DNA of 64,000 bases from Bradyrhizobium diazoefficiens (GCF_016599855.1 NZ_CP067041.1:6664501-6728500), one strand, 5' to 3'. Shown: positions 25,119-33,950, counted from the first letter of the stretch. Numbers and translations: made by a program. The notes: generated from the sequence alone by a model not told the origin.

Positions 25119-25434
25119 GGTCAGATGATCGCCCTCGGCGAGCATGCCGTTCAGCGTCGCTTCGGCCTTCTGCAGAAGCGGCCGCGCGCCGCTCTGGGAC
25201 GCGATCGCGATCGTGGCACGCAAGGCGGCAAGGATGATGGTCCGGTTCTCCTCGCTCGATGGCGGCGTCACCACTGCTGCCGAACAGGGCCTCTGCCTCG
25301 AGGCCGGAAAAGCCCTGCTGGCGCGCCGTGTTGCGCGCCTCGCGCAGCATGTTCCGGGCAGCCCTGATATCGCCGAGCTGGTTCGTCGCCAGCGCAAGGT
25401 AGATCGAAGAGCGCAGCACCGCCGATGTATAGCC
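25119..25434 (-). pseudogene. Frameshifted remnant with TPR-like helical sequence
   Basis: Two frames join into a coherent helical sequence: VGYTSAVLRSSIYLALATNQ...LGDIRAARNMLREARNTARQ in one frame (about 25434-25266), then RTIILAALRATIAIASQSGA...LLQKAEATLNGMLAEGD in another (about 25253-25119). A frameshift near 25260 separates them, and no start is seen. It resembles the C-terminal helical repeats of a LuxR- or cyclase-type regulator. It fills most of the 420-bp gap between the MFS gene and the cyclase gene. Confidence 0.55.
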
Positions 25435-25487
25435 GACCGCGCGCGCCTCTTCGCGCGCCTCCATCCGCTCAACGCCGGCCCGAGAAG

Positions 25488-26264
25488 CTAGCTCTCCAAA
25501 ATCGCGACCGCTCGCGTCCATCCCGCCGAGGCTCGCTCGATCTTCACGGGGAAGCACGATACCTTGAAGCCGGTCGACGGCAGAAGTTCGAGATTGTGCA
25601 GCTTCTCGAGATGGCAATAGCCGATCTGGCGGCCGGCCTTGTGGCCTTCCCAGATCAGGCTGGCGTCCCTCGTCTCGGCGTACTTCTTTGCGGTGTGAAC
25701 AAACGGCGCGTCCCAGCTCCAGCCGTCGGTGCCGGTCAGGCGCACACCGCGCTCGAGCAGGTACATGGTTGCTTCATAGCCCATGCCGCAGCCCGACATG
25801 ACGTAGTCCTGCCGACCATATTTGGAGCCGGCGCTGGTGTTGACCACGACGATCTCGAGCGGGTTCAGCTCATGGCCGATGCGCTTGAGCTCGGCCTCGA
25901 CATCTTTGGCCGTTGCGACATAGCCGTCCGGCAGGTGCCGGAAGTCGAGCTTCACGCCGGGCTGGAAGCACCATTCCAGCGGCACCTCGTCGATGGTCCA
26001 GGAACGCTCGCCGCGATTCATGGTCGGGTGAAAATGCCAGGGTGCGTCGAGGTGCGTGCCGTTGTGCGTGGAGAGGCTGACCTGTTCCACGGCCCAACCC
26101 TGCCCGTCCGGCAGATCCTCGGCCTTCAGTCCCTCGAAGAACTGCAGCATCCGCGGCAGTCCCTGCCGGTGGTCGATATACTGGATCGTCGGATGATTGC
26201 CGGGCGGGTCGGCCGGCACATCGTTTTGGAGCGGGACGGAAATGTCGATCAGCTTGCTCGTCAT
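25488..26264 (-). CDS. Cyclase-family hydrolase (kynurenine formamidase/isatin hydrolase-like)
   Basis: 258 residues. The metal-binding signature of the family, STHNGTHLDAPWHFH near residues 65-79, is intact, and the distal motif GTDGWSWDAPFVHTAKKYAE near 178-197 is present. Such enzymes hydrolyse formylkynurenine, isatin or cyclic amide/ester bonds using divalent metal. It is followed upstream by a FAH-family gene on the same strand (33-bp gap), and both are divergent from an ABC uptake operon. An aromatic or indolic ring-opening role is plausible; the substrate is inferred only. Confidence 0.85.
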   Translation of the reverse strand: MTSKLIDISVPLQNDVPADPPGNHPTIQYIDHRQGLPRMLQFFEGLKAEDLPDGQGWAVEQVSLSTHNGTHLDAPWHFHPTMNRGERSWTIDEVPLEWCFQPGVKLDFRHLPDGYVATAKDVEAELKRIGHELNPLEIVVVNTSAGSKYGRQDYVMSGCGMGYEATMYLLERGVRLTGTDGWSWDAPFVHTAKKYAETRDASLIWEGHKAGRQIGYCHLEKLHNLELLPSTGFKVSCFPVKIERASAGWTRAVAILES

Positions 26265-26297
26265 GGCGCTTCCTCGTTGATGTTTTCGTTGGCGGCG

Positions 26298-27296
26298 TCA
26301 GGCGTCCTGCCGCTCGACCCGGTTTTTCAAAACACCAATCTTCTCGACCTCGAGCTCGATCGTATCGCCATGCTCGAGAAACCAGCCAAGCTCGAGGCCG
26401 CAACCATTTCCGACCGTGCCGGAGCCGATGAATTCGCCAGGCATCAGTGTCTCGTCCTGGGTGACGTGGGCGATGATCTCCTCGAAGGAAAACAGCATGC
26501 CCTCGCTCACGCCTTTCGAGCGGGTCTCGCCGTTGACGCGCGCTTCCATCTTCAGCTCGTAGGGATCGCCGATCTCGTCCGGCGTCACGATCCAGGGACC
26601 CATCACGTTGCCGCCGTCGAAGCTCTTGCCCTTGGCCGGGCCGAGCCGTCCCTCCATCTCGATGCGCTGTGCGTCGCGCGCGGAGAAATCGTTGAAGATG
26701 GTATAGCCGAAGATGTGATCCTTCGCGTTCGCAGTCGAGATGTTCGCGCCCTTGTTTTTGGTGATGATCCCGAATTCGAGCTCGTAGTCCATCACCTTGC
26801 TGTAGCGCGGCCATTTCACCGTGGTGTTGGTGCCGCGGACGCTGAAGCGGTTGGTGATGTAGAAGATCGGCTGCTTGCGATAGACTTCCGGCAACTCGCC
26901 GAGCGGCTCGGCGTCGATGCGGGCCAATTCCGCCATATCGCCCTTGGCGCGCGCCGCGAGCTTCCGCTGCCCGCGTGGCGCCTGCAGGATGTGCAGCGCA
27001 AACGACATGCCGTCGCGCATCTGCCGCGGCTGCGGCACCGGCGCGAGAATGTCGACGGCGCTGACCGCCGCCGACAGCGTCGCGTCCTGGCCGTGCTTGT
27101 CGAGCAGGGCCGAGGCCCGATCGAGCGCGCGGGGGCCGGCGTCGATCAGCGCCAGCATCGAGCCGAAGGCCGGATCGGCTTGGCCGTCCCGCGCGGCGGC
27201 CGCGGCGAGGTCGAACACCTGGCTGTCATTGGCGTGGACGGCTCCGATCTTCTCCTGACCGGCAGACCTGAACGTTGCGAGCTTCACCTTGGACAC
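26298..27296 (-). CDS. Fumarylacetoacetate hydrolase family protein
   Basis: 332 residues from GTG 27296 after AAGGGG; an apparent longer frame to 27548 runs across the divergent promoter and is rejected. FAH fold: KVMDYELEFGIITKNKG near 156-172 with the metal-binding Glu pair, then HIFGYTIFNDFSARDAQR near 184-201 and the C-terminal GEFIGSGTVGNGCGLELG near 290-307. Members hydrolyse or decarboxylate acylpyruvates from aromatic degradation. It is co-directional with the cyclase gene and probably forms a two-gene operon controlled from 27297-27374. Confidence 0.9.
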   Translation of the reverse strand: MSKVKLATFRSAGQEKIGAVHANDSQVFDLAAAAARDGQADPAFGSMLALIDAGPRALDRASALLDKHGQDATLSAAVSAVDILAPVPQPRQMRDGMSFALHILQAPRGQRKLAARAKGDMAELARIDAEPLGELPEVYRKQPIFYITNRFSVRGTNTTVKWPRYSKVMDYELEFGIITKNKGANISTANAKDHIFGYTIFNDFSARDAQRIEMEGRLGPAKGKSFDGGNVMGPWIVTPDEIGDPYELKMEARVNGETRSKGVSEGMLFSFEEIIAHVTQDETLMPGEFIGSGTVGNGCGLELGWFLEHGDTIELEVEKIGVLKNRVERQDA

Positions 27297-27310
27297 CCCT
27301 TGCCACCGTT

Positions 27311-27336
27311 TGAAATATATGATCAGATAAAATATC
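27311..27336. promoter_or_regulatory. Putative GntR operator in the divergent FAH/ABC promoter
   Basis: The 78-bp region between divergent starts has an AT-rich block with two overlapping palindromes: ATNTGATCANAT around TGATCA (27320-27325 core) and GATA-AAA-TATC (27326-27336). A GntR-type regulator gene is in the ABC operon, so this is its likely target. Confidence 0.45.
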
Positions 27337-27374
27337 GATAAACAAGCTTGAAAAATACAAGTTGGGAGAGCGCG

Positions 27375-28325
27375 GTGACGCGAACGCAGATACGGGCGAT
27401 GTTGGCGGGTCTCGCGATCGGAGTTGGCGTACCCCTGGCCTCGACGACACCCGCGCTGGCGCAGGCCAGGATCCAGATCGGCTGCACCGCGACCTCCGAC
27501 TGCGCCTCGGCCATGGTCGCGGTTGACGAAGGCATCTTCAAAAAACACGGCCTGGACGTCGAGATGACGCCGATCGCGATCAACTCCAACATTCCGGCGG
27601 CAATCCTGTCGAACTCAATCCAGGTCGGCGGTCCCACCTCCACCGTCTTCCTCCAGGCCGTCGATGGCGGCCTCGACCTCGTCGCGATCGCCGGTGCCTC
27701 GATCATGAACCCGACCTCGAACACCGCGATCGCCGCCTTCGTCCGCAACGGCATCTCCATCAAGGAGCCGAAGGATTTCACCGGCAAGAAGGTCGGCGCG
27801 CCCGGCCTGAACGCCTTCCTGCACGTGCTGTTCGTGAAATGGCTGGTCGAGAAAGGCGTCGATCCCAGAAGTGTCAATTTCGTCGAAGTCACCTTCCCGA
27901 CCATGGCCGACATCATCAAGTCCGGCGGCGTCGATGCCGTACTCACCGCCGAGCCGTTCGTCACGCGCATGACCAATGCGGGGCTCGGCTCGGTCGGCGC
28001 GCGGTACGGTGCCGAACTCGGCCGCACCGATCCAATCATCTTCTATGCCGCGTCGCGCGACTGGGCGGAGAAGAATGTAGCGACGGTGAAGAAGTTCCGC
28101 GACGCCATCGCGGAGGCCGCGGTAATCGTCAACAGCGACCGCGAGAAGGCCTCCGCCTCGATCGCCAGGTTCACCAAGCAGCCGCTCGATCTCGTCAAGG
28201 CGACGCCGCCGAACCAGTCCGAGCCGAACCTCAAGCCGGAAAACCTGAGCTGGTGGATCGACGTGATGTCGTCGCAGAAGATGCTGCAGTCGAAGCTCGA
28301 CAGCGCAAAACTGGTGCTGAACTAA
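27375..28325 (+). CDS. ABC transporter substrate-binding protein (NMT1/SsuA-TauA type)
   Basis: About 316 residues from GTG 27375, placed after GGGAGAG; a TTG at 27348 is in frame but lacks an RBS. A signal peptide (MLAGLAIGVGVPLASTTPAL, cleavage at ALAQ) precedes the binding domain RIQIGCTATSDCASAMVAVD, with the typical DIIKSGGVDAVLTAEPFV near 184-201. It binds its ligand in the periplasm for the permease pair at 29842-31370. The family takes up sulfonates, nitrate, pyrimidines or aromatic acids. The FAH and cyclase genes across the promoter suggest an aromatic compound. Confidence 0.88.
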   Translation: MTRTQIRAMLAGLAIGVGVPLASTTPALAQARIQIGCTATSDCASAMVAVDEGIFKKHGLDVEMTPIAINSNIPAAILSNSIQVGGPTSTVFLQAVDGGLDLVAIAGASIMNPTSNTAIAAFVRNGISIKEPKDFTGKKVGAPGLNAFLHVLFVKWLVEKGVDPRSVNFVEVTFPTMADIIKSGGVDAVLTAEPFVTRMTNAGLGSVGARYGAELGRTDPIIFYAASRDWAEKNVATVKKFRDAIAEAAVIVNSDREKASASIARFTKQPLDLVKATPPNQSEPNLKPENLSWWIDVMSSQKMLQSKLDSAKLVLN

Positions 28326-28337
28326 AGGACATCGGCG

Positions 28338-29042
28338 ATGCCTGCTCCCGAGCGCACTCTCGAACGTCCTCCAGCTGAGGCCGGAACCTTGAGCGAGCGC
28401 GCCGCAAGCCTCATCGAGCAGGACATCCTGGCTGGACATCTCGCGCCGGGATCGCGGCTCGGCATTGTCGATCTCGTGCAGCGCTACGAGATCGGCGCCA
28501 CGCCCCTGCGCGAAGGCTTGTCGCGGCTGATGTCGCGCGGCCTGATCGTCGGCATTGGCCAGCGCGGCTTCCGTGTCACCGAGGTCAGCCGCGACGATCT
28601 CGCCGACATCACCTGCATGCGGACGGCGGTCGAGATCGAGGCCGTCAGGCTCGCCATCCTCCACGGCGATGTCGCTTGGGAGGCGGGCATCGTCAGCGCG
28701 CTGCATCAGATGCGCCGGCATATCGAGCGCACCGGCAACGAATTCCGCGAAGGCGCTGCCGATTTCGACCGGCTGCACAAGGGCTTTCACACCGCGCTGC
28801 TCGCCGCCTGCGGCTCGCGGCGCATGCTGATCGCCCATTCCGACCTCTACGACCAGGCCTACCGCTACCGCCGCGTCATGATGGGTGCCATCGACAGCGG
28901 CGAGGGGTTCATCCGGAGTCATCAGATGCTCGCCGACCATGTGCTCGCCCGCGACGTGGCCGCCGCGCAAAAAATCCTGGAGGCGCATCTGCGCTCCACC
29001 ATCGATTTCGTCTATCCGCCGGCCAGCGGGAAGCAATCATGA
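28338..29042 (+). CDS. GntR family regulator (FCD/FadR subfamily)
   Basis: 234 residues. An N-terminal winged HTH ([20 protein letters not shown], then [19 protein letters not shown]) is followed by an FCD ligand domain: [17 protein letters not shown] near 93-109 and [15 protein letters not shown] near 150-164, with the metal-coordinating Asp/His pattern. It sits inside the ABC operon (12 bp after the binding-protein stop) and overlaps the ATPase gene by ATGA. It probably represses this operon and the divergent enzymes, released by the transported compound or a breakdown product. Confidence 0.9.
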   Translation: MPAPERTLERPPAEAGTLSERAASLIEQDILAGHLAPGSRLGIVDLVQRYEIGATPLREGLSRLMSRGLIVGIGQRGFRVTEVSRDDLADITCMRTAVEIEAVRLAILHGDVAWEAGIVSALHQMRRHIERTGNEFREGAADFDRLHKGFHTALLAACGSRRMLIAHSDLYDQAYRYRRVMMGAIDSGEGFIRSHQMLADHVLARDVAAAQKILEAHLRSTIDFVYPPASGKQS

Positions 29043-29845
29043 GCATCGTTGCCAGGCTGGACGAGGCACGCGCCGCGCGGCGGCACAAGACGCTGATTGC
29101 GTTCAACGCCGCAACGCTGCGGCTCGGCGGCAAGACCATCATTGAGAATCTCGATTTGGAGGTGCGGCCGGGCGAATTCCTCTGCATCGTCGGCGCGTCC
29201 GGCTGCGGCAAGACCACGGCGCTACGTCTTGCCGCCGGCCTCTATCGCCCCACGAGCGGCGCTGTGACCTTCGATGGCGAGCCGATCACCGCGCCGCGCC
29301 GCGAGGTCGCGATCGTGTTCCAGGATTATGGCAAGGCACTGCTGCCGTGGCGGACCGCTGCCGGAAACATCTCGCTGGCGCTGGAAGCCTCTGGCGTGCC
29401 GGCACGCGAGCGCGGTGCGCGCATCGAGGCGCTGCTGCGCAAGGTCGGCCTGCCCGGCCATGCCGACAAGTATCCGACCGAAATGTCGGGCGGCATGCAG
29501 CAGCGCCTGCAGATCGCGCGCTGCCTCGCGCAGGAGCCGACGACGCTGCTGATGGACGAGCCGTTCGGCGCGCTGGATGCGATGACACGTCAAGGCTTGC
29601 AGGACGAGGTCCTGTCGCTGACACAAGCGAGCCAGACGACCGTGATCTTCGTGACCCACGATCTCGACGAGGCGATCTATCTCGGCGACCGCGTCGTCGG
29701 CCTGCTGCCGCATCCGGGCCGGATCGGCATCGAGCTCGATGTCGACCTGCCGCGTCCGCGCGACCAGCTCGCCACCCGCGAGCATCCGGAATTCCTGCGG
29801 CTGCGCCGGCAATTGTTCGACTTCATCAAGGCGACCGAACATTGA
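29039..29845 (+). CDS. ABC transporter ATP-binding protein (nitrate/sulfonate/taurine type)
   Basis: 268 residues, ATG 29039 overlapping the GntR stop. Walker [10 protein letters not shown] near residues 57-65, Q-loop [11 protein letters not shown] near 98-108, signature [13 protein letters not shown] near 144-156, and Walker [12 protein letters not shown] near 166-176, then the H-loop FVTHDLDEA. The order and spacing are those of SsuB/TauB-type ATPases. It powers the permease pair encoded next, with the 27375 protein as binding subunit. Confidence 0.93.
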   Translation: MSIVARLDEARAARRHKTLIAFNAATLRLGGKTIIENLDLEVRPGEFLCIVGASGCGKTTALRLAAGLYRPTSGAVTFDGEPITAPRREVAIVFQDYGKALLPWRTAAGNISLALEASGVPARERGARIEALLRKVGLPGHADKYPTEMSGGMQQRLQIARCLAQEPTTLLMDEPFGALDAMTRQGLQDEVLSLTQASQTTVIFVTHDLDEAIYLGDRVVGLLPHPGRIGIELDVDLPRPRDQLATREHPEFLRLRRQLFDFIKATEH

Positions 29846-30606
29846 GCCTCGACCGCGCCAAGCCGTTGCTGCTGCCGCTGATCCTCATGCTGGCATTCGA
29901 GCTCTGGGCGCGCCTCACCCATCTGCAAAGCGACAGCCTGGCACCGCCGAGCGCGATCCTCGCGGCGCTGGCCGCGGCACTTGCCGATCTCTCGATTCCG
30001 ATCGCGACACGCGACACGCTGTTCGCCGCGTTCGCGGGACTGGCGATCGGCGGCGCCATCGGGCTTTCGCTCGGCATCGCCTTCGGGATTTCGCGCCCCA
30101 TCGACCGGCTGATGGAGGTGACGGTCGAGGCGATCCGCCCGATCCCCTCGATCGCGCTGCTGCCGATTGCGCTGATCGCGCTGGGCTTCGGCTACCGGAT
30201 GGAGATCGTGATCGTGGCGTTCGCCTGCGTCTGGCCGATGCTGATCATGACGCGCAGCGCGGTGCGCAGCATCGAGCCGCGCTTGATGGAGGTGTCGCGG
30301 GCCCTGCGGCTGAGCGCGACGCAACGGATCGCGAAGATCGTGATCCCCGCCGCACTGCCGCGGATATTTGTCGCCTTCCGCCTCTCGGCCGGTATCGCCC
30401 TGATCGTTGCCGTCACCATCGAGATCGCCATCAATCCGATCGGCCTCGGCGCCGGAATCATGCTGGCGCAGCAGGCACTGCGCGCCGACCTGATGCTCGC
30501 CTATCTCCTTTGGATCGGCGTGATCGGCTACGCGCTGAACATCCTGTTGATCGCGGCTCAGCGCCGCCTGTTCGGCCGCGCCGCGCTCGCTGGAGACAAT
30601 CCATGA
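29842..30606 (+). CDS. ABC transporter permease 1
   Basis: 254 residues. The start is TTG at 29842, overlapping the ATPase stop as TTGA; no ATG lies nearby and the hydrophobic N-terminus begins at once ([19 protein letters not shown]). There are six membrane helices and the coupling-helix motif [20 protein letters not shown] near 151-170 (EAA-like loop) typical of the SsuC/TauC family. It forms a heterodimer with the next permease. The unusual start may set a lower translation rate. Confidence 0.88.
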   Translation: MSLDRAKPLLLPLILMLAFELWARLTHLQSDSLAPPSAILAALAAALADLSIPIATRDTLFAAFAGLAIGGAIGLSLGIAFGISRPIDRLMEVTVEAIRPIPSIALLPIALIALGFGYRMEIVIVAFACVWPMLIMTRSAVRSIEPRLMEVSRALRLSATQRIAKIVIPAALPRIFVAFRLSAGIALIVAVTIEIAINPIGLGAGIMLAQQALRADLMLAYLLWIGVIGYALNILLIAAQRRLFGRAALAGDNP

Positions 30607-31370
30607 ATCGCGCTGCGATCCTCTGGCGTGTCGCAAGCATCCTCGTCGCGGCCGGCTTCATCGCGGCGTGGCAGCTCATTGCGAATCTGCGGCTGGTCTC
30701 GCCGGTATTCCTGCCCGGTCCGGACCGGGCCTGGGCCGCCCTGGTGCGCGGTTTCTCGAGCGGCGATCTCGCGAGCAAGCTCATCGGCACGCTGGAGCAC
30801 ATGGCCTACGGCTGGCTCGCCGCCTCGATCGCCGGCATTGCGCTCGGCGCGCTGATCGGATCGTCAAGGATGATGCGCGACTATGTCGCGCCGTCGCTGG
30901 AATTTTTGCGGCCCCTGCCGGTGTCGGCGATCATCCCGGTCGCGATCGCGATGCTCGGGCTGACGCAAGGCATGGCGCTGTTCGTCATCGCCTTCGGCGC
31001 GATCTGGCCGATCGTGCTCGCCACCATTCACGGCTTTGCCGCGGTCGAGCCGCGGCTCTATGAGGTCGCTCGCTCGCTGCAGATGTCGCGCGCTGCCGTC
31101 GTCGGCAAGATCGCCTTACCTTCGGCATTGCCGGACATCGTGGCGGGCATGCGGCTCAGCCTGACCGTCGCACTGATCCTGTCAGTGGTCTGCGAGATCC
31201 TGGCCGGACTGGACGGCCTTGGTCAGTGGGTCCTGCTCTCGGCACGCGCGTTCCGATCCGCCGACCTCTTCGCCGGCGTCATTCTGCTCGGTGCGACCGG
31301 ATATCTGACGTCGATTGCGGTCTCGCTCGTCGAACAGCGACTGCTCGCCTGGCAAACCGCGGCGCGATAG
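30603..31370 (+). CDS. ABC transporter permease 2
   Basis: 255 residues, ATG 30603 overlapping the previous stop (ATGA). SsuC/TauC-type permease with ~6 helices and EAA-like loop EVARSLQMSRAAVVGKIALP near 151-170. A second distinct permease in one operon implies a heterodimeric channel rather than the usual homodimer of the sulfonate systems. It is the last gene, followed by a terminator 24 bp after its stop. Confidence 0.9.
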   Translation: MNRAAILWRVASILVAAGFIAAWQLIANLRLVSPVFLPGPDRAWAALVRGFSSGDLASKLIGTLEHMAYGWLAASIAGIALGALIGSSRMMRDYVAPSLEFLRPLPVSAIIPVAIAMLGLTQGMALFVIAFGAIWPIVLATIHGFAAVEPRLYEVARSLQMSRAAVVGKIALPSALPDIVAGMRLSLTVALILSVVCEILAGLDGLGQWVLLSARAFRSADLFAGVILLGATGYLTSIAVSLVEQRLLAWQTAAR

Positions 31371-31393
31371 CGCGGCGATCACAACGCCAGACA

Positions 31394-31422
31394 AAAATGG
31401 CCCGCATCAAGCGGGCCATTTT
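31394..31422. terminator. Bidirectional terminator between ABC operon and tRNA gene
   Basis: AAAATGGCCCGC, 5-base loop, GCGGGCCATTTT: a perfect 12-bp stem with A-run on one side and T-run on the other. It ends the ABC operon on the plus strand and, read on the minus strand, follows the tRNA gene 27 bases after its CCA. Confidence 0.92.
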
Positions 31423-31448
31423 CGCGTCGGAACCGGTCATTCCGAATT

Positions 31449-31525
<77 letters not shown>

Positions 31526-31804
31526 TTAAACCATTGCGCGCCTTCGTGAAAATGCCGGGGACGATGGGTCAAGGCCGACGCGGCTCGCGTGGCTTGCTTC
31601 TCCCGTCCCGAAGGCTCCCTTGGAAGGCAACCCCGGGCCAAGCCCGTCGGGTGCGAGCGGTATGTACCAACCCGAACCGGCTTTGGAAAGGGCTGAGGGG
31701 AGGTTTTTTTCGACTTTATGACAGTCGGGAGCGCGGATTCCGGCCGGTTTGCCCTGCACTTGCCAGAAGTTCCACAAATCGCCAGCGTGCGGCAACAAAA
31801 TCAA
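31526..31804. other. Intergenic stretch upstream of the tRNA and pseudogene
   Basis: About 280 bp. The part near 31526-31560 should hold the tRNA promoter. Reading frames here match no family and lack ribosome sites. Nothing further is seen. Confidence 0.5.
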
Positions 31805-32275
31805 TCCTGCGGCCTCGCTGCAGGCAACCGTGTCATCATCAAACCGAGCGAGCATGTGCCGCATTTCTCCGCGCTGTTGAAGGAGACGGTCGCCGAGAGG
31901 TTCGATGCCACCGAATTGCTGATCACCGGGGTCGAGGACGAAGTCGCAAAGGGTTTCGCACACCGTTCGATCACCTCGTCTTCACCGGGTCGACCCGGGT
32001 GGAGCGGCTGGTCGCGGAGGCTGCGGGGGGCAATCTCACGCCTGTCACGCTCGAGCTCGGCGGCAAGTCGCCCGCGATCATCGATGTGTCAGCCGATCTC
32101 GACGAGGCGGCCGAGCGCATCGCCACGGCAAGTTGCTCAAGGCTGGCCAGACCTGCATCGCGCCGGACTATGTGCTGGCGCCGGAGCGCGCGTTGCAGGC
32201 CTTCGCCGAAAAGGTGCGCGCGCAGATGCCGCGCATGTTCGGCACCGATCCCGCCAACAAGGACTACACCTCGAT
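31805..32275 (+). pseudogene. Aldehyde dehydrogenase remnant (coniferyl-aldehyde-dehydrogenase-like)
   Basis: Three frames in order spell one [17 protein letters not shown]...ALLKE (from ~31805), then [20 protein letters not shown]...[20 protein letters not shown] (~31966-32127), then [20 protein letters not shown]...[16 protein letters not shown] (~32133-32275). Single-base shifts near 31960 and 32130 break it. The catalytic Cys (GQTC) survives, but roughly the first 150 and last 200 residues are gone. The closest remembered family is coniferyl aldehyde dehydrogenase. It is a decayed gene, not expressed as enzyme. Confidence 0.82.
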
Positions 32276-32536
32276 CATGCCAACGCTGATCGACGGCAAC
32301 ACCAATGCGCCGACCATCATGATCGGGGAAAACGCGGCGAATATCATAAAGGCGGAGCTGCGGTAATTCGTCTCCATCTCCTTGCTCGCGGGGAGATGGT
32401 TTCTTTACAGACATCGCATAATCATGATGAACGCCATCCTGAGCCGTGGAGCCCAAGAAAAATACAGACGATTTTAGCGATCTGAAACCGAATGCCCGGT
32501 TCGGCGTTCATTCGTTCCATCGGCAGGGTTTCGCTC
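32276..32536. other. Gap between ALDH remnant and CvpA gene
   Basis: About 260 bp. The pseudogene frame runs on to 32366 as a short sequence (APTIMIGENAANIIK) that does not look like ALDH, so a deletion or insertion junction may lie near 32275. The rest probably carries the promoter of the CvpA-type gene. Confidence 0.4.
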
Positions 32537-33049
32537 ATGAACAGTTTCGATCTCGCAATCTATGCGGCGCTCGCACTTGCGATCGGCTTCGGTTTCAGGA
32601 CCGGCCTGCTCGGCAGCGCCATAACTATTCTTGCTTATCTCCTCGCCGCTCCTATTGCGCTCGCATTGATGCCGCTGATCGTGCCGCAGCTCGCCAGCAA
32701 CCCGAACGCGCCGCTGCTGCAGAACTGGATCTGGTTCTTCGGCATCTTCGTGGTCGTCGGCATGCTGTTCGGATATCTCGGCCGCCTCGCGCTGAGCGAT
32801 ACGATCCGCGACGCCGGCATCGGCGACCGGCTCGGCGGCGCCGCGCTCGGCGCCATCAGGGTCGGCCTCGTCGCCACCACGGTGGTGCTGGTGTTCGACC
32901 AGATCGCGCCGGCCAGCCGCCAGCCGCCCTTCCTCGCCGGCTCGCATCTGCGGCCGCTGTTCTCTGCGCTCGGGCAAATGGGCTTCAAGTCGCTGCCGCC
33001 GGAGGCCGCCGCCGCGATCGACCGCCTCAAGCAGGAGCGTCGCATCTAG
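32537..33049 (+). CDS. CvpA family membrane protein
   Basis: 170 residues from ATG 32537; an upstream in-frame extension to 32492 is not supported. Four hydrophobic segments with the CvpA opening pattern (FDLAIYAALALAIGFGFRTG, then LLGSAITILAYLLAAPIALA). CvpA proteins sit in the inner membrane and affect colicin V export, purF-region functions and bile or envelope stress in other bacteria; the biochemical role is unclear. The gene stands alone, with the SDR gene 118 bp downstream. Confidence 0.75.
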   Translation: MNSFDLAIYAALALAIGFGFRTGLLGSAITILAYLLAAPIALALMPLIVPQLASNPNAPLLQNWIWFFGIFVVVGMLFGYLGRLALSDTIRDAGIGDRLGGAALGAIRVGLVATTVVLVFDQIAPASRQPPFLAGSHLRPLFSALGQMGFKSLPPEAAAAIDRLKQERRI

Positions 33050-33167
33050 TGCATCGCCTCGCCGTGCGTCATGCATTTTGACGCGGCTCCCTCCCTTATC
33101 AGCGCCGCCGAGGTTGGCTAGAGTGCCGGCCGTCGAAAAACCTGCCTGACATTACGGGAGTGAAACA

Positions 33168-33950
33168 GTGGATCTTGGGATCAAAGGTCGCCGCGCCATC
33201 GTCTGCGCATCCAGCAAGGGCCTGGGGCGCGCTTGCGCCATCTCGTTGGCCGAAGCCGGCGTTGACATCACACTGACCGCGCGTGGTGCCGACGCGCTGA
33301 AGAAGACGGCCGACGAGATTCGGCAAGCCTATCCTGGCGTGAAGGCCACCGAGATCGTCGGCGACATCACGACGCCCGCCGGCCGCGAGGCCGTGCTGAA
33401 GGCCTGCCCCGAGCCGGACATTCTCATCAACAATGCCGGCGGACCGCCGCCCGGCGATTTCCGCAACTGGACCCGCGACGACTGGATTAAGGCGATCGAT
33501 GCCAACATGCTGACGCCGATCGAGCTGATCAAGGCGACCGTCGATGGCATGATGGCGCGCAAGTTCGGCCGCATCGTCAACATCACTTCGGCCGCGGTGA
33601 AGGCGCCGATCGACATTCTCGGCCTCTCCAACGGCGCACGCGCCGGCCTCACCGGCTTCATCGCCGGCCTGTCGCGCAAGACCGTGATCAACAACGTCAC
33701 CATTAACGGCCTGTTGCCGGGACCGTTCGAGACCGATCGCCTGACCGGCACTGCGAAAGCCGAAGCCGACAAGCGCGGCACAACGCCGGAAGCGATCCTG
33801 GCCGAACGCGCCAAGCTCAACCCCGCCGGCCGCTTCGGCCAGCCCGACGAATTCGGCTATGCCTGCGCCTTCCTCTGTGGCGCCAAGGCCGGGTTCATCA
33901 CCGGCCAGAACATCCTGCTCGACGGTGGTGCGTTCCCGGGAACGCTGTGA
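33168..33950 (+). CDS. SDR-family protein lacking the catalytic Tyr/Lys
   Basis: 260 residues, GTG start at 33168. The Rossmann part is normal (RRAIVCASSKGLGRACAISL near 8-27, INNAGG near 88-93). At the active site the sequence is ITSAAVKAPIDILGLSNGAR: counting from the catalytic Ser, the Tyr position is Ser and the Lys position is Arg. The C-terminal GQNILLDGGAFPG is typical. A nucleotide-binding protein without normal dehydrogenase chemistry, or with shifted residues, is likely. From memory this NGAR variant recurs in other rhizobia and Burkholderia, so it is not a sequencing error. Confidence 0.85.
   Translation: MDLGIKGRRAIVCASSKGLGRACAISLAEAGVDITLTARGADALKKTADEIRQAYPGVKATEIVGDITTPAGREAVLKACPEPDILINNAGGPPPGDFRNWTRDDWIKAIDANMLTPIELIKATVDGMMARKFGRIVNITSAAVKAPIDILGLSNGARAGLTGFIAGLSRKTVINNVTINGLLPGPFETDRLTGTAKAEADKRGTTPEAILAERAKLNPAGRFGQPDEFGYACAFLCGAKAGFITGQNILLDGGAFPGTL

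Noticed and set aside
25425..27341. A 638-codon open frame on the plus strand opposite the cyclase and FAH genes
   Set aside because: It has no family resemblance and is the antisense of two well-supported enzymes. Long shadow frames are expected at this GC content.
27348..27374. TTG start for the ABC binding protein 27 bases upstream of the chosen GTG
   Set aside because: There is no Shine-Dalgarno sequence before the TTG, while GGGAGAG stands correctly before the GTG at 27375, and the extra residues weaken the signal peptide.
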